The notes: generated from the sequence alone by a model not told the origin. A DNA stretch of 64,000 nucleotides from Euryarchaeota archaeon SM23-78 (GCA_001595785.1 LSSJ01000043.1:1-64000); one strand, 5' to 3'; counted from the first letter of the stretch, positions 16,453 to 25,084 are shown. Numbers and translations: made by a program.

Positions 16453-16761
16453 ATGAAATTCAAGGACTTATCGCGGATGGCTGCAGAAGAACGTGAGAAA
16501 AAACTGAAAGAACTACAGTTAGAATTAATTAAATTAAATGCGCAAGTTGCTACAGGCACGCCGCCTAGGAACGCAGGGCAGTTAAAGAGATTAAAAAAAG
16601 ACCTTGCCAAACTCATGCTCCTAAAAGGCCTTGATGAGAAAAAGGCTTTGCATCAAAAGACACAACAAGTTAAAACCCAACTTAAACCACAACCTAAGCC
16701 AACATCAGCTCCGAAGAAAGATAAAAAACCAAGTGAAAAAACAACCAAAAAAACAAAATGA
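16453..16761 (+). CDS. rpl29: Ribosomal protein uL29 with tail
   Basis: The two-helix uL29 fold is seen in KFKDLSRMAAEEREKKLKELQLELIKLNAQVATGTPPRNAGQLKRLKKDLAKLMLL, with the GTPPRNAGQLKRLRK-type signature conserved. Typical uL29 is about 65-70 aa. Here a Lys/Gln/Pro tail extends it to 102. uL29 contacts SRP at the exit site. It overlaps aIF1 by 4 nt. Confidence 0.94.
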   Translation: MKFKDLSRMAAEEREKKLKELQLELIKLNAQVATGTPPRNAGQLKRLKKDLAKLMLLKGLDEKKALHQKTQQVKTQLKPQPKPTSAPKKDKKPSEKTTKKTK

Positions 16762-17066
16762 GCGAGACATGCAGTACTTGTGGGCTGCCAAAAGAGCTTT
16801 GCGTTTGTGAAACAATCGCAAAGGAAAACCAGATGATAGAGGTTGAGCTGGTTAAGAAAAAATTCGGAAAGATAAACACGGTAATCAAAGGGATTAATCA
16901 GCACGAAATTAACCTCAAAGAGCTGGCCAAGAAGCTTAAGACCAGGTTTGCTTGTGGAGGCACAGCAAAGGAAGGGATTGTTGAGCTTCAAGGCGATCAT
17001 TTGAAGGATATTAAGGCAGAGCTCGTAAAACTTGGCTTTAGCCCAGACACAATAGAGTTAAAATAA
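16758..17066 (+). CDS. Translation initiation factor aIF1 (SUI1)
   Basis: A SUI1-domain factor that assists start-codon selection. The N-terminus has the archaeal zinc-ribbon-like CSTCGLPKELCVC. The core has MIEVELVKKKFGKINTVIKGI and KTRFACGGTAKEGIVELQGDHLKDI, matching eIF1/SUI1. Length of 102 aa is standard. Its place between uL29 and Rpp29 is the classic archaeal S10 cluster order. Confidence 0.95.
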   Translation: MSETCSTCGLPKELCVCETIAKENQMIEVELVKKKFGKINTVIKGINQHEINLKELAKKLKTRFACGGTAKEGIVELQGDHLKDIKAELVKLGFSPDTIELK

Positions 17067-17094
17067 TAATAAGGAAAGGATAGAGGAAGATGGA

Positions 17095-17367
17095 ATGAGT
17101 AATCCAGAGGAATTTATAGGGCAGAGAATAAAGGTTGTTCAGGCGAGAAATACGAGTATTGAAGGGACAGAAGGCACGATAAAAGAAGATACCAAAAACA
17201 CTTTTCGAATATTAACTGATGATAACAAAGCAAAAATCTTGCTTAAGCAGGGCGCAGTGTTCATGATAAATAAGCAAAAAATTAGGGGAGAAGACCTCCT
17301 CTTCAGACCAGAAGAAAGGATTAAGCTCAAAAATGAGTTAAAAAAGATAAAAAGACGCGGGGATTAA
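17095..17367 (+). CDS. rnp1: RNase P protein component 1 (Rpp29/Pop4)
   Basis: A 90-residue Sm-like beta-barrel protein of archaeal RNase P. Supporting sequence is [36 protein letters not shown], the usual tag of Rpp29, followed by [20 protein letters not shown]. Its presence argues that this genome has RNase P, so tRNA leaders such as that of tRNA-Leu can be processed. It is 4 nt before uS17 in the conserved order. Confidence 0.93.
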   Translation: MSNPEEFIGQRIKVVQARNTSIEGTEGTIKEDTKNTFRILTDDNKAKILLKQGAVFMINKQKIRGEDLLFRPEERIKLKNELKKIKRRGD

Positions 17368-17371
17368 AAAA

Positions 17372-17842
17372 ATGAAAAAGAAAGGAGTCGGACTGAGCAT
17401 AACTCCTCCTAAAAAGGAGTGCTCTGATGATAAATGTCCTTTTCATGGAAGGCTTGGTGTAAGAGGCAGAATATTCACTGGGTTTGTTACTAGTGATAAG
17501 ATGGCAAGAACAGTAACCGTGGTTTGGCCTAGAAGATTGTATGTTTCTAAGTATGAAAGGTATGAGAAGAAGAAAAGCAAGATAAAAGCACACAATCCTG
17601 AATGTATTAATGCTAAAAAAGGAGATGTTGTAAGAATCGCTGAGACGCGTCCTTTATCCAAGACCAAACACTTTGTTGTGATAGAAGTTGTGGGCAAGGA
17701 GTCGAGAAAAGAGCTTTTGAAAGAAGAAGCCTTACAAGAAGCAGAGGTAGTTGAAAAGAAAAAAGGAATAGCCTCTGAAGAAGCTGAGGAAGCCAAAGAA
17801 GCAAGAGGAGATAAGAAAAAATCTAAGAGCGAGAGAAAATGA
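17372..17842 (+). CDS. rps17: Ribosomal protein uS17 with tail
   Basis: The archaeal uS17 N-terminal part ([36 protein letters not shown]) with its CxxxxCPFHG motif is followed by the OB core ([46 protein letters not shown]). About 40 extra acidic/basic residues follow. It binds 16S rRNA early in assembly. It overlaps uL14 by 4 nt (ATGA). Confidence 0.94.
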   Translation: MKKKGVGLSITPPKKECSDDKCPFHGRLGVRGRIFTGFVTSDKMARTVTVVWPRRLYVSKYERYEKKKSKIKAHNPECINAKKGDVVRIAETRPLSKTKHFVVIEVVGKESRKELLKEEALQEAEVVEKKKGIASEEAEEAKEARGDKKKSKSERK

Positions 17843-18240
17843 AAGCAACAAAGGCACGCATAACTAAAGGACTTCAGAAAGGCTCGTATGTTGAAGCCTG
17901 TGATAATTCAGGCGCCAAGGTGTTAAAGATAGTCTCAGTTAAAAGAGCAAAAACAGTCAAGGGAAGAGTGGCTGGAGCCGGCATAGGAGATATGTTCCTA
18001 GCCTCTGTTGTTAAAGGAAGACCAGATATGAGAAAACAAGTGGTTTTTGCAGTGCTTGTACGCCAAAAAAAGGAGTATAGAAGAGCAAACGGTGTGCGGA
18101 TACAGTTTGAAGATAATGCTGCTGTTGTACTAAAGGATGATAAGGGCAATCCCAAAGGCACTATTTTCAAAGGGCCTATTGCAAAAGAGGTAAATGAAAA
18201 GTGGCCTGGAATAGCGAAAATAGCTAGTCTGGTTGTATAG
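17839..18240 (+). CDS. rpl14: Ribosomal protein uL14
   Basis: A 133-aa protein with the conserved [44 protein letters not shown] and [28 protein letters not shown] motifs. uL14 is part of the intersubunit bridge B8 region and, in eukaryotes, the eIF6 site. There is no tail. It overlaps uS17 at its start, and uL24 begins 13 nt after its stop. Confidence 0.97.
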   Translation: MKATKARITKGLQKGSYVEACDNSGAKVLKIVSVKRAKTVKGRVAGAGIGDMFLASVVKGRPDMRKQVVFAVLVRQKKEYRRANGVRIQFEDNAAVVLKDDKGNPKGTIFKGPIAKEVNEKWPGIAKIASLVV

Positions 18241-18253
18241 GAAGGATGTTTTG

Positions 18254-18706
18254 ATGAAAAAGAAGTTTTCAACCAAATGGAAGAGGAGCAGGCAACCAAG
18301 GAAGCAGAGAAAGTATAGACATAATGCTCCTGTACATATAAGAGGAAAATTCCTTAATGCTAAGCTAAGTAAAGAGCTGGCTAAGAAGCACGAGATAAAG
18401 AAACTTAGAGTAAGAGTTGGAGACAAGGTAAAGGTTATGAGGGGCAAGTTCAGAGGAAAAGAAGGCAAGGCAGAATCTGTTGATTTGGGTAAGAGCAGAA
18501 TAGTAATAACAGGAATTGAGGTTTCAAAAAGGGATGGTTCAAAGAGCAAACCACCCATTCAAGCGTCTAATCTTATAATAACAGGACTTAACTTAGATGA
18601 TAAGAGGCGGTTTAAGAAAAAAGCGGCTCCTAAGCATCAACTTAATCAAACCAAAAAAGAAGAAGGCATGTCAAAGGAGGAGAAACTCCGAATTCAAGAG
18701 AAATAA
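18254..18706 (+). CDS. rpl24: Ribosomal protein uL24
   Basis: The protein begins MKKKFSTKWKRSRQPRKQRKYRHNAPVH, the archaeal uL24 start. The KOW motif follows in VRVGDKVKVMRGKFRGKEGKAESVDL. ATG 18254 has a Shine-Dalgarno (AGGAAGG, 18239-18245) and fits homology, whereas the frame open from 18233 overlaps the uL14 end. About 35 residues of charged tail follow the core. The intergenic gap of 83 nt before eS4 is purine-rich with slippage-like repeats of GTAAAG. Confidence 0.94.
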   Translation: MKKKFSTKWKRSRQPRKQRKYRHNAPVHIRGKFLNAKLSKELAKKHEIKKLRVRVGDKVKVMRGKFRGKEGKAESVDLGKSRIVITGIEVSKRDGSKSKPPIQASNLIITGLNLDDKRRFKKKAAPKHQLNQTKKEEGMSKEEKLRIQEK

Positions 18707-18789
18707 AGAGGAGTAAACAGAAGTAAAGAGAAGTAAAGGCAAATAAGAGGAGAATAAGTAAAGCAAGACAAAAAGCACAGGTTTTGAAA

Positions 18790-19524
18790 ATGGTTAAAAA
18801 TCATATGAAGAGGATAAATGCACCCAAGAGCTGGGAGGTGCTTAGAAAGAACTATAAATTTATAACTCGACCCAATCCCGGGAGAGACTTGTCTTTAAGC
18901 ATTTCTCTGAACACAGTTCTGAAAGAACTGCTTTCCAAGACCAGAAGTACAAAAGAATCAAAATATCTGATAAAGCATCAAGGCGTGCTTGTTAATTGGA
19001 AAAGATGTTATGATGAGAAGTTTCCTGTTGGCTTCCTTGATGTGGTGAGTTTTCCTTCTCTTAAAGAGCACTACAGACTCTTGATTGATGAGAAGAACAA
19101 CCTCTTTATGCTGAAGATAAGCGAGGAGGAAGCCAAGCTAAAACTTTCAAAAATAATGGATAAGAAGCAATTATCCAAAGACCACGTACAGCTCAACTGT
19201 ACAGATGGACGTAATTTCAAATTAAAAAGCAATGACCCGCTTCTTGGACAAGCCAGCACCAACGACTCTTTACTCTACTCTCTACCTGACCAGAAAGTAA
19301 AGCAGGTGCTTAAGTTAGAGAAGGGGAGCCTGGTCTATCTCTACAAAGGCAAACACACAGGCATCTTGGTTTTTGCAGAGGATTTCAAACAAAATAATGT
19401 TGTTTTTAAGATAGACCAAGAGGTTTTTGAGACAAAAAAAGCATATGCCTTTGCACTAGGCAAAGAAAAGCCTGTAATTACTATTACCAATACGACCGGA
19501 AAGAAAGCTAAGCATAGCACTTAA
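18790..19524 (+). CDS. rps4e: Ribosomal protein eS4
   Basis: A 244-aa archaeal/eukaryotic small-subunit protein. MVKNHMKRINAPKSWEVLRKNYKFITRPNPGRD is the family N-terminus, with S4 and KOW-like domains following. ATG 18790 gives the expected MVKxHxKRxxAPKxW start; the frame is open from TTG 18784. It is 4 nt before uL5, in the conserved archaeal order between uL24 and uL5. Confidence 0.94.
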   Translation: MVKNHMKRINAPKSWEVLRKNYKFITRPNPGRDLSLSISLNTVLKELLSKTRSTKESKYLIKHQGVLVNWKRCYDEKFPVGFLDVVSFPSLKEHYRLLIDEKNNLFMLKISEEEAKLKLSKIMDKKQLSKDHVQLNCTDGRNFKLKSNDPLLGQASTNDSLLYSLPDQKVKQVLKLEKGSLVYLYKGKHTGILVFAEDFKQNNVVFKIDQEVFETKKAYAFALGKEKPVITITNTTGKKAKHST

Positions 19525-19528
19525 GAAA

Positions 19529-20065
19529 ATGAGTTTAAAGATGAGGAACATCAGGATTGAGAAAGTAACCCTGAACATAGGGGCTGGTAGGGAACAGGCA
19601 GTCCTAGACAAGGGAGTGATATTATTGAAAAACATCACGGGCATAGCGCCTGTTAAGACCAAGACTCAAAAGAGGATTGCTGGTTGGGGTTTAAGACCTG
19701 GCCTGCCTATAGGATGCAAGATAACTCTTAGAAAAGCACAAGCCGAGGAATTGGCTAAAAGACTGCTTGCTGCACGTAATAATATATTATCTGAGAACAA
19801 TTTTGATGATGAAGGCAACATTTCTTTTGGAATACATGAATACATTGATATCCCTGGGGTCAAGTATGATCACAAGATTGGAATCTTGGGTTTACAAGCA
19901 TCTCTCACACTTCAAAGACCTGGTTTTAGGATTAAGAAGAGAAAGATTATGAAGAAACGCGTTCCAAGGAAACACAGGATTAACAGAGGAGAGGCTATTG
20001 AGTATATGAAAAATAAGTTTTCAGTAAAAATAGAGGGGGGAGAAGGAGCGGAGGGATTAAAATAA
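19529..20065 (+). CDS. rpl5: Ribosomal protein uL5
   Basis: The core motifs are NIRIEKVTLNIGAG, LLKNITGIAPVKTKTQKRIAGWGLRPGLPIGCKITLR and NISFGIHEYIDIPGVKYD. uL5 binds 5S rRNA and contacts the P-site tRNA. Length 178 aa is normal. An 85-nt gap with short hairpins separates it from uS14. Confidence 0.96.
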   Translation: MSLKMRNIRIEKVTLNIGAGREQAVLDKGVILLKNITGIAPVKTKTQKRIAGWGLRPGLPIGCKITLRKAQAEELAKRLLAARNNILSENNFDDEGNISFGIHEYIDIPGVKYDHKIGILGLQASLTLQRPGFRIKKRKIMKKRVPRKHRINRGEAIEYMKNKFSVKIEGGEGAEGLK

Positions 20066-20132
20066 CAAGAACAAAAAAGTTTTTGAATTTTGCAGAAGCG
20101 AAGCTTCTGAAAAGCGGAATCAAAGAGTTCCT

Positions 20133-20151
20133 TTTTTCACGAGGTGAAAAA
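20133..20151 (+). promoter_or_regulatory. Hairpin holding the rps14 Shine-Dalgarno
   Basis: TTTTTCAC (20133-20140) pairs with GTGAAAAA (20144-20151) around the loop GAG. The GAGGTG ribosome-binding site spans the loop and 3' arm, and the last paired A is the A of the ATG. Two further small hairpins lie upstream: CAGAAG/CTTCTG near 20093-20109, and GGAA/TTCC near 20115-20130. Confidence 0.45.
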
Positions 20152-20381
20152 TGACCACAAGCCACCATACCAAGGTGTTGAAACAGATAAGGAATAAGCC
20201 TGCGAAATATGAGAAGTTCCTTAAGCATAATATTCCAAGGGAAAGGAAGTTTGGAAGAACCACTAAGAAATGTAGGCGGTGTGGAAGAACCGCTGCGCAC
20301 ATAAAAAAGTATGGCTTGAATTTTTGCAGGCAGTGCTTCAGAGAAGTCGCGCACAAAATTGGTTTTAAGAAATATGGTTGA
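20151..20381 (+). CDS. rps14: Ribosomal protein uS14 (zinc-ribbon form, N-extended)
   Basis: The C-terminal 45 residues are the zinc-binding uS14: [32 protein letters not shown] with CxxC...CxxC. Archaeal uS14 usually has about 50 residues. Here about 25-30 extra basic residues ([21 protein letters not shown]...) precede it. ATG 20151 has the only good Shine-Dalgarno (GAGGTG), so the extension is probably real. Confidence 0.93.
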   Translation: MTTSHHTKVLKQIRNKPAKYEKFLKHNIPRERKFGRTTKKCRRCGRTAAHIKKYGLNFCRQCFREVAHKIGFKKYG

Positions 20382-20390
20382 GGTAGAAAA

Positions 20391-20783
20391 ATGAGTCTTA
20401 ATGACCCTTTATCAAACGTACTATCACAGATTAACACTTATGAAAAAACAGGCAAGAAAGAACTCGTCACTAAGAATAATTCAAAGATCATAAGGAAAGT
20501 GCTTAGCATAATGCAGGACCATAAATATATTGGCGGGTTTGAACAGATTAAGGATTCTAAAGGAAGCATGTTGAGAATTCACCTGCTAGGCTCTATTAAT
20601 AAGAGCGGGGCTGTTAAGCCACACTTCAGTGTAAAAAAAGACTCTTTTGAAAAATTTGAGAAGAGATTCCTGCCTGCAAAAGATTTTGGAATATTGATAA
20701 TAAGTACATCCCAAGGAATGATGACTCATGTGGAAGCAAAGAAAAAAGAACTCGGAGGTCGGTTGATAAGTTATTGTTACTAA
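20391..20783 (+). CDS. rps8: Ribosomal protein uS8
   Basis: A 130-aa protein with the archaeal uS8 pattern: NDPLSNVLSQINTYEKTGKKE at the start, then the middle IIRKVLSIMQDHKYIGGFEQI, and the conserved end DFGILIISTSQGMMTHVEAKKKELGGRLISYCY, which contains the STSxGxMTxxEA signature. It binds the central domain of 16S rRNA. Confidence 0.96.
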   Translation: MSLNDPLSNVLSQINTYEKTGKKELVTKNNSKIIRKVLSIMQDHKYIGGFEQIKDSKGSMLRIHLLGSINKSGAVKPHFSVKKDSFEKFEKRFLPAKDFGILIISTSQGMMTHVEAKKKELGGRLISYCY

Positions 20784-20810
20784 AACCAATATAACTAAAA
20801 CTAAGGTAAA

Positions 20811-21356
20811 ATGAAGCAGGAACTTAAAGAGGAATTTGAAATCCCTGAAGGCATAACCATTCAGTTAGACAAAGGCTTCTTCGTGGTTAAAGGCTCGAAG
20901 GGAGAATTACAAAAAAAGCTTCATAATCCAAGAATAATTTCAAGAGTTATGGGTAAAAAGATTGTTTTTGAAGCAAAAAAAGCAACTCAGAGAGAGAAAA
21001 AACTTATCAAGGCCTACCTTGCCCATCTAAAAAACCTTGTTAAAGGAGTTAGTGAGGGGCATTCTTATAAATTAAAGATTTGCTCAGGTCACTTTCCTGT
21101 GAGTGCAAATGTAAAAGGTAACCTGTTTGAGATAAAGAACTTTATTGGAGAGACCGTCCCAAGAACCCTTGAAATACCGCAAGGAGTAAATGTAAAGGTG
21201 GAAGGCCCGTTTGTTATTGTTGAAGGCATTGACAAAGAATTGAGCAGCCGAACAGCTGCGCTCATAGAAAAACTAACAAGAAGGCCTGGTTTTGACAAAA
21301 GAATCTTTCAGGACGGAATCTTCCTCATTGAAAAGGATGGTAAACCTATAAAATAA
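20811..21356 (+). CDS. rpl6: Ribosomal protein uL6
   Basis: Two repeated uL6 domains are seen. The first is EFEIPEGITIQLDKGFFVVKGSKGELQKKLHNPRI, and the second is VPRTLEIPQGVNVKVEGPFVIVEGIDKE, ending RPGFDKRIFQDGIFLIEKDGKPIK. Length 181 aa is normal. A gap of 58 nt with AC-rich slippage-like repeats (ACAAATAAACAAAAAATAA) precedes eL32. Confidence 0.96.
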   Translation: MKQELKEEFEIPEGITIQLDKGFFVVKGSKGELQKKLHNPRIISRVMGKKIVFEAKKATQREKKLIKAYLAHLKNLVKGVSEGHSYKLKICSGHFPVSANVKGNLFEIKNFIGETVPRTLEIPQGVNVKVEGPFVIVEGIDKELSSRTAALIEKLTRRPGFDKRIFQDGIFLIEKDGKPIK

Positions 21357-21414
21357 ACAAAAAATAAATGACAAATAAACAAAAAATAAGCAACAAGACA
21401 AACAACAAAACAAA

Positions 21415-22008
21415 ATGAGTGAACTAAAAGAATTATTGGAAAAAAGAATCCAGGTAAAAAAGAAGAGACCTGCTTTTACTAGGAAGGACGCTCATAAAAA
21501 AAAGAAACTAAGAGGTCCTTGGAGGCGCCCCAGGGGTTTGCATAACAAGAAGAGACTCAAAGGCAGGAGTCATGGTTCAAGACCAAGCACAGGGTACAGG
21601 GCGCCTAGTTCAGTCAGAGGTATTCATAGGTCAGGTCTTACCCCGGTACTTGTATCAAGTATCAGACAGCTGGCTTCACTTACTAAAGAGCATGGCATAA
21701 TCCTGTCTTCAAGATTAGGCAACAAGAAAAAACAAACCCTTATAGCAGAGATAATGAAGAAGCATTTGGTTTTACTTAACCTTGAGCCAGACAAGACTCT
21801 TGAACAAATTGAAGCCAAACTAAAAGAAAGGCAGAAGATACGAAAAGAGAAGTTTGAGATGAGAAAAGAAAAGAAGAAAGGCATAGAGGAAAAGGTAAAG
21901 AGGGAAGAGGCAAAGAAGGCAGAGAAAAAAGAGGAGGAGTTAACAGACGAGGAGAAGAAAAAGCTTGAGAAGGAGGAAAAGGATAAACTCCTTACCAAAA
22001 GAACGTGA
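21415..22008 (+). CDS. rpl32e: Ribosomal protein eL32 with tail
   Basis: The family core is RPAFTRKDAHKKKKLRGPWRRPRGLHNKKRLK, then GSRPSTGYRAPSSVRGIHRSGLTPVLVSSIRQL. About 70 additional Lys/Glu residues extend it to 197 aa, compared with about 130 usual. It is in the standard position between uL6 and eL19. Confidence 0.94.
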   Translation: MSELKELLEKRIQVKKKRPAFTRKDAHKKKKLRGPWRRPRGLHNKKRLKGRSHGSRPSTGYRAPSSVRGIHRSGLTPVLVSSIRQLASLTKEHGIILSSRLGNKKKQTLIAEIMKKHLVLLNLEPDKTLEQIEAKLKERQKIRKEKFEMRKEKKKGIEEKVKREEAKKAEKKEEELTDEEKKKLEKEEKDKLLTKRT

Positions 22009-22083
22009 ATGTAGGTATATGTAATGTAAATATGCGATTTATGATTAATAATGGATAATCATGGATAAGAGGATAAGTAAAAA

Positions 22084-22758
22084 ATGAGATTAAACCTTCA
22101 GAAAAGGCTTGCAGCAAACATCCTTGGTTGCTCTAAAAAAAGAGTGCTTTTTGACCCCACAAGACTAGAAGACATTAAAGAAGCCATAACCAAGACAGAT
22201 ATAAGACTACTTATAGGTGAGCGTGCTATAAAAGAAGCACCTAAAAAAGGCGTGTCGCGTGCGAGAGCCAATAAAAGGAAAGTTCAGAAGAGCAAGGGTT
22301 TAAGAAAAGGAGAAGGAAGCAGAAAGGGCAAGAGCACTGCTCGTGAATCCAAGAAACAAGCATGGATTAAGAGGATAAGGGCTCAGAGAAAGTTTATAAA
22401 AAACCTTAAAAAGAAAGCCTTGATTAAACCAGAGGTTTATAAAGAACTCTATACCAAATCAAAAGGTGGCTTCTTTAGAAGTGTAAATCACATAAAGCTT
22501 TACCTTTCTGAGCACAAGCTCTTTTTAAGACCAGCGCCTAGCTCAAAAGAAGTTGAAGTAAAACAAAAAATAAAGCCTAAAGCACAACCCAAACCCAAAC
22601 CCAAACCCGAACCAGAACCAGAACCAAAACCCAGACCTAAAGCTGTACAACAACCTGAATCCAAACTCAAATCAAAACCCAAACCTAAACCTAAACTAAA
22701 ACTAAAAGAAATTTTTAAGCAAAGGAAACAAGCAACCAAGTCTAAGAAGAAGGTGTAA
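22084..22758 (+). CDS. rpl19e: Ribosomal protein eL19 with Pro/Lys tail
   Basis: Residues 1-150 match eL19: MRLNLQKRLAANILGCSKKRVLFDPTRLEDIKEAITKTDIRLLI and the GSRKGKSTARESKKQAWIKRIRAQRKF region. The last 70 residues or so are a striking low-complexity tail of PKPKPKPEPEPEPKP-type repeats. eL19 forms an intersubunit bridge in eukaryotes. It is followed by uL18 after 5 nt. Confidence 0.94.
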   Translation: MRLNLQKRLAANILGCSKKRVLFDPTRLEDIKEAITKTDIRLLIGERAIKEAPKKGVSRARANKRKVQKSKGLRKGEGSRKGKSTARESKKQAWIKRIRAQRKFIKNLKKKALIKPEVYKELYTKSKGGFFRSVNHIKLYLSEHKLFLRPAPSSKEVEVKQKIKPKAQPKPKPKPEPEPEPKPRPKAVQQPESKLKSKPKPKPKLKLKEIFKQRKQATKSKKKV

Positions 22759-22763
22759 ATTGG

Positions 22764-23324
22764 ATGAGAAGAAAGAAAATAGTTTTGTATCGAAGGAAAA
22801 GAGAAGGAAAAACCAATTACAAAAAAAGGCTTGAGCTCCTTAAGAACGCCAAGCCCAGGCTTGTTATTAGAAAGACAAATAAACAAATAATTCTGCAGAT
22901 AGCAGAATATGCTCCTAGCGGCGACAAGATTGTGTGCGGGGTGGATTCAAACATTTTGAAAAGAACAGGGTGGAAGTACTCATGTAACAATCTGCCAGCT
23001 TGCTATTTAGCCGGCTTATTCCTAGGTAAGAAAGCCTTGGCCAAGAAGGTTAATGAGGCAATTCTTGATGTAGGCTTACAAACCCCTGTCAAAGGCTCAA
23101 AAATATATGCTGCGCTTAAAGGGGTGATTGATGCGGGCATGAAAATTCCAGTCTCAGAAGATATTTTTCCTTCTCAGGAAAGACTAGAAGGAGCGCACAT
23201 ATCTGCTTTTTTTACAGGTAACAAGAACCCAACACAATTTTCATCATATAAAAAAAATAAAGCAGAGGTCTCAAAGCTAAAACAAGAGTTTGATGCTTTT
23301 AAAAAGAAGATAATTGGTGGTTGA
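22764..23324 (+). CDS. rpl18: Ribosomal protein uL18
   Basis: A 5S-rRNA-binding protein of 186 aa. Family sequence includes RREGKTNYKKRLELLKNAKPRLVIRKTNKQIILQI and the archaeal CNNLPACYLAGLFLGKKAL, then GLQTPVKGSKIYAALKGVIDAGMKIP. The TGA stop overlaps an ATG at 23324, but uS5 most likely starts at 23330. Confidence 0.95.
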   Translation: MRRKKIVLYRRKREGKTNYKKRLELLKNAKPRLVIRKTNKQIILQIAEYAPSGDKIVCGVDSNILKRTGWKYSCNNLPACYLAGLFLGKKALAKKVNEAILDVGLQTPVKGSKIYAALKGVIDAGMKIPVSEDIFPSQERLEGAHISAFFTGNKNPTQFSSYKKNKAEVSKLKQEFDAFKKKIIGG

Positions 23325-23329
23325 TGCTT

Positions 23330-24163
23330 ATGGCAAGAAGAAAGAAACAAGAGGGTAAAGAAAAGAAGAAAGGGGCGGCGCCTGATGCAAAAGAAAGAGC
23401 AGTGGTTAGGCAAGAAAAAAAGGCTTTCCAAGCACCAGACCTCTCTAATTGGAAGCCAAAAACAGAGCTAGGTAGAAAAGTAAAAGAAAGAGAAATAGTT
23501 GATATTGATGATATCTTGAACAACTCATTAAGAATACTTGAGCCAGAAATAGTTGATTCTCTCCTAGAACTAAAACAGGACTTGTTGCTTATAGGACAGT
23601 CAAAAGGCAAATTTGGTGGAGGTTCAAGAAGGGTTTTTAGGCAAACCCAGAAGAAGACAAGAGAAGGAAATAAACCCAAATTCTCAACCTTGGCAGCAGT
23701 AGGTGATAAGAACGGGCACATAGGTCTTGGCTTTGGCAAAGCAAAAGAGACTGTGCCTGCAAGGGAAAAAGCCATTAGAAGAGCCAAAGTTAGCATATTT
23801 AAAATTCGTAGAGGTTGTGGTTCTTGGCAGTGTGGTTGCAGAACGCCTCACTCAATACCCTTCGCAGTCACAGGTAAGTGCGGCTCTGTAGAAATAAAAC
23901 TTATGCCTGCTCCTAAAGGTAAAGGTCTTTGCTCTGATAAAGAGATTGCAAAAATCTTAGAGCTAGCGGGAATAAAGGATATCTGGACTAAGACCAGAGG
24001 TCAGACTAAGAATAAGATTAATTTTATTTATGCATGTGAAGATGCTCTTAGAAAGCTGGTAAAGACCAAGGTGCATCCTGAGCACTTTAAAACCCTTGCA
24101 ATTGTGGAGAACAGCATTCCTCTGGAACAAGAACAGGATAGAACAGATGAAGGAAAAGCATGA
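23330..24163 (+). CDS. rps5: Ribosomal protein uS5
   Basis: The N-terminal 90 residues or so include a basic extension (ARRKKQEGKEKKKGA...). The double-stranded RNA-binding S5 domain follows (RRVFRQTQKKTREGNKPKFSTLAAVGDKNGHIGLGFGKAKE), then the C-terminal domain with SIFKIRRGCGSWQCGC and PKGKGLCSDKEIAKILELAGIKDIWTKT. ATG 23330 is placed 9 nt after GGTGG. It overlaps uL30 by 4 nt. It is a small-subunit protein for decoding accuracy. Confidence 0.95.
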   Translation: MARRKKQEGKEKKKGAAPDAKERAVVRQEKKAFQAPDLSNWKPKTELGRKVKEREIVDIDDILNNSLRILEPEIVDSLLELKQDLLLIGQSKGKFGGGSRRVFRQTQKKTREGNKPKFSTLAAVGDKNGHIGLGFGKAKETVPAREKAIRRAKVSIFKIRRGCGSWQCGCRTPHSIPFAVTGKCGSVEIKLMPAPKGKGLCSDKEIAKILELAGIKDIWTKTRGQTKNKINFIYACEDALRKLVKTKVHPEHFKTLAIVENSIPLEQEQDRTDEGKA

Positions 24164-24660
24164 AAATGAGTGCGCAGCAGAAAAGAAGCCGCAAGGCAAA
24201 AACAAGGCACACAAGCCAGGAGAAAAACATTGTGAAGAAGCCTGGCCAAGCCATTAAGCCAGATCATGAACCTAAAGAAGCTAAGGGAAAGCTGGCTTTA
24301 ATACTTGTGCGTGGCTTGGTTGGTATAAGAGCAGATATCAAAGTAACTCTTTTCTCTCTGAGGCTTAGGAAAAAACATGCTTGCGTTGTTATTGAAGACA
24401 CGCTTAATAATAGGAGCGCTGCTTTGAAATGCAAAGATTATATTACTTATGGTGAGATGAATGATGAGACTCTCAAGCAACTCCTGGAGAAGAGAGGAAA
24501 AAAAGACTCTAAGAAAAAAGGTCATCTAAAAAAATTCTTTTTACTCCACCCGCCAAGAGGGGGTTTTGAGAGAAAGGGAATAAAATCATCTTATACTCGT
24601 GGAGGAGCTCTTGGTTATAGAGGAACAAGGATTAATGATTTGATTAAGAGGATGCTTTAA
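24160..24660 (+). CDS. rpl30: Ribosomal protein uL30 with N-terminal extension
   Basis: The uL30 domain starts near residue 44 (KLALILVRGLVGIRADIKVTLFSLRLRKKHACVVIEDT) and ends with the archaeal GGFERKGIKSSYTRGGALGYRGTRINDLIKRML. A basic 40-residue extension precedes it; a start at ATG 24166 removes only two residues. The next gene is a Nudix-like ORF instead of the usual uL15. Confidence 0.93.
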   Translation: MKMSAQQKRSRKAKTRHTSQEKNIVKKPGQAIKPDHEPKEAKGKLALILVRGLVGIRADIKVTLFSLRLRKKHACVVIEDTLNNRSAALKCKDYITYGEMNDETLKQLLEKRGKKDSKKKGHLKKFFLLHPPRGGFERKGIKSSYTRGGALGYRGTRINDLIKRML

Positions 24661-24661
24661 A

Positions 24662-25084
24662 ATGGAACTAGCCAAGTTTGACAAAGGAGTTTTCCTAGTA
24701 AATTTGTTGGCAATAATCTATGATAAAAATACAAAGAAGATACTTATTGGAAAAAGGGAAAAGGACCCGCATATTAAAAAACTAACTTGGTGTTTTCCAG
24801 GCGGAAGACCTAATTATGAAGAGGACTTAGAAGTTAACCTTAAATATATAATAAGAACGAAAACAGGATTAGAAGCAGATGTAAAAGAAATAGTTTTTGC
24901 AAAAACATATCCAGAAAAAAAAGAGTTTTTGTCAATTTATTATTTAGTAGAACCATCCAGAGGAGAAGAAAAACCAGGTGAAAATATAAATGAATTGAAA
25001 TGGGTAAAACCAACAGAAGTTAAAAGGTATTTTACTACTTCATTACATCCAAAGGTTTTAGAATTCCTAAAAAGTCTGAGTTAA
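24662..25084 (+). CDS. Nudix-fold protein lacking catalytic glutamates
   Basis: The fold of a Nudix hydrolase is clear: a first strand VNLLAIIYDKNTKKILIGKRE, then LTWCFPGGRPNYEEDLEVNLKYIIRTKTGL and a final ELKWVKPTEVKRYF. The Nudix box GxxxxxExxxxxxxREUxEExGU is aligned at G48 and G69. E54 is kept, but the REUxEE positions read Y62 I63 I64 R65 T66 K67, so none of the metal-binding glutamates remain. It is inserted between uL30 and uL15, 1 nt after the uL30 stop, and shares a TAATG junction with uL15. It is therefore co-transcribed and probably a binding or regulatory protein rather than a hydrolase. Start ATG 24662. Confidence 0.82.
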   Translation: MELAKFDKGVFLVNLLAIIYDKNTKKILIGKREKDPHIKKLTWCFPGGRPNYEEDLEVNLKYIIRTKTGLEADVKEIVFAKTYPEKKEFLSIYYLVEPSRGEEKPGENINELKWVKPTEVKRYFTTSLHPKVLEFLKSLS

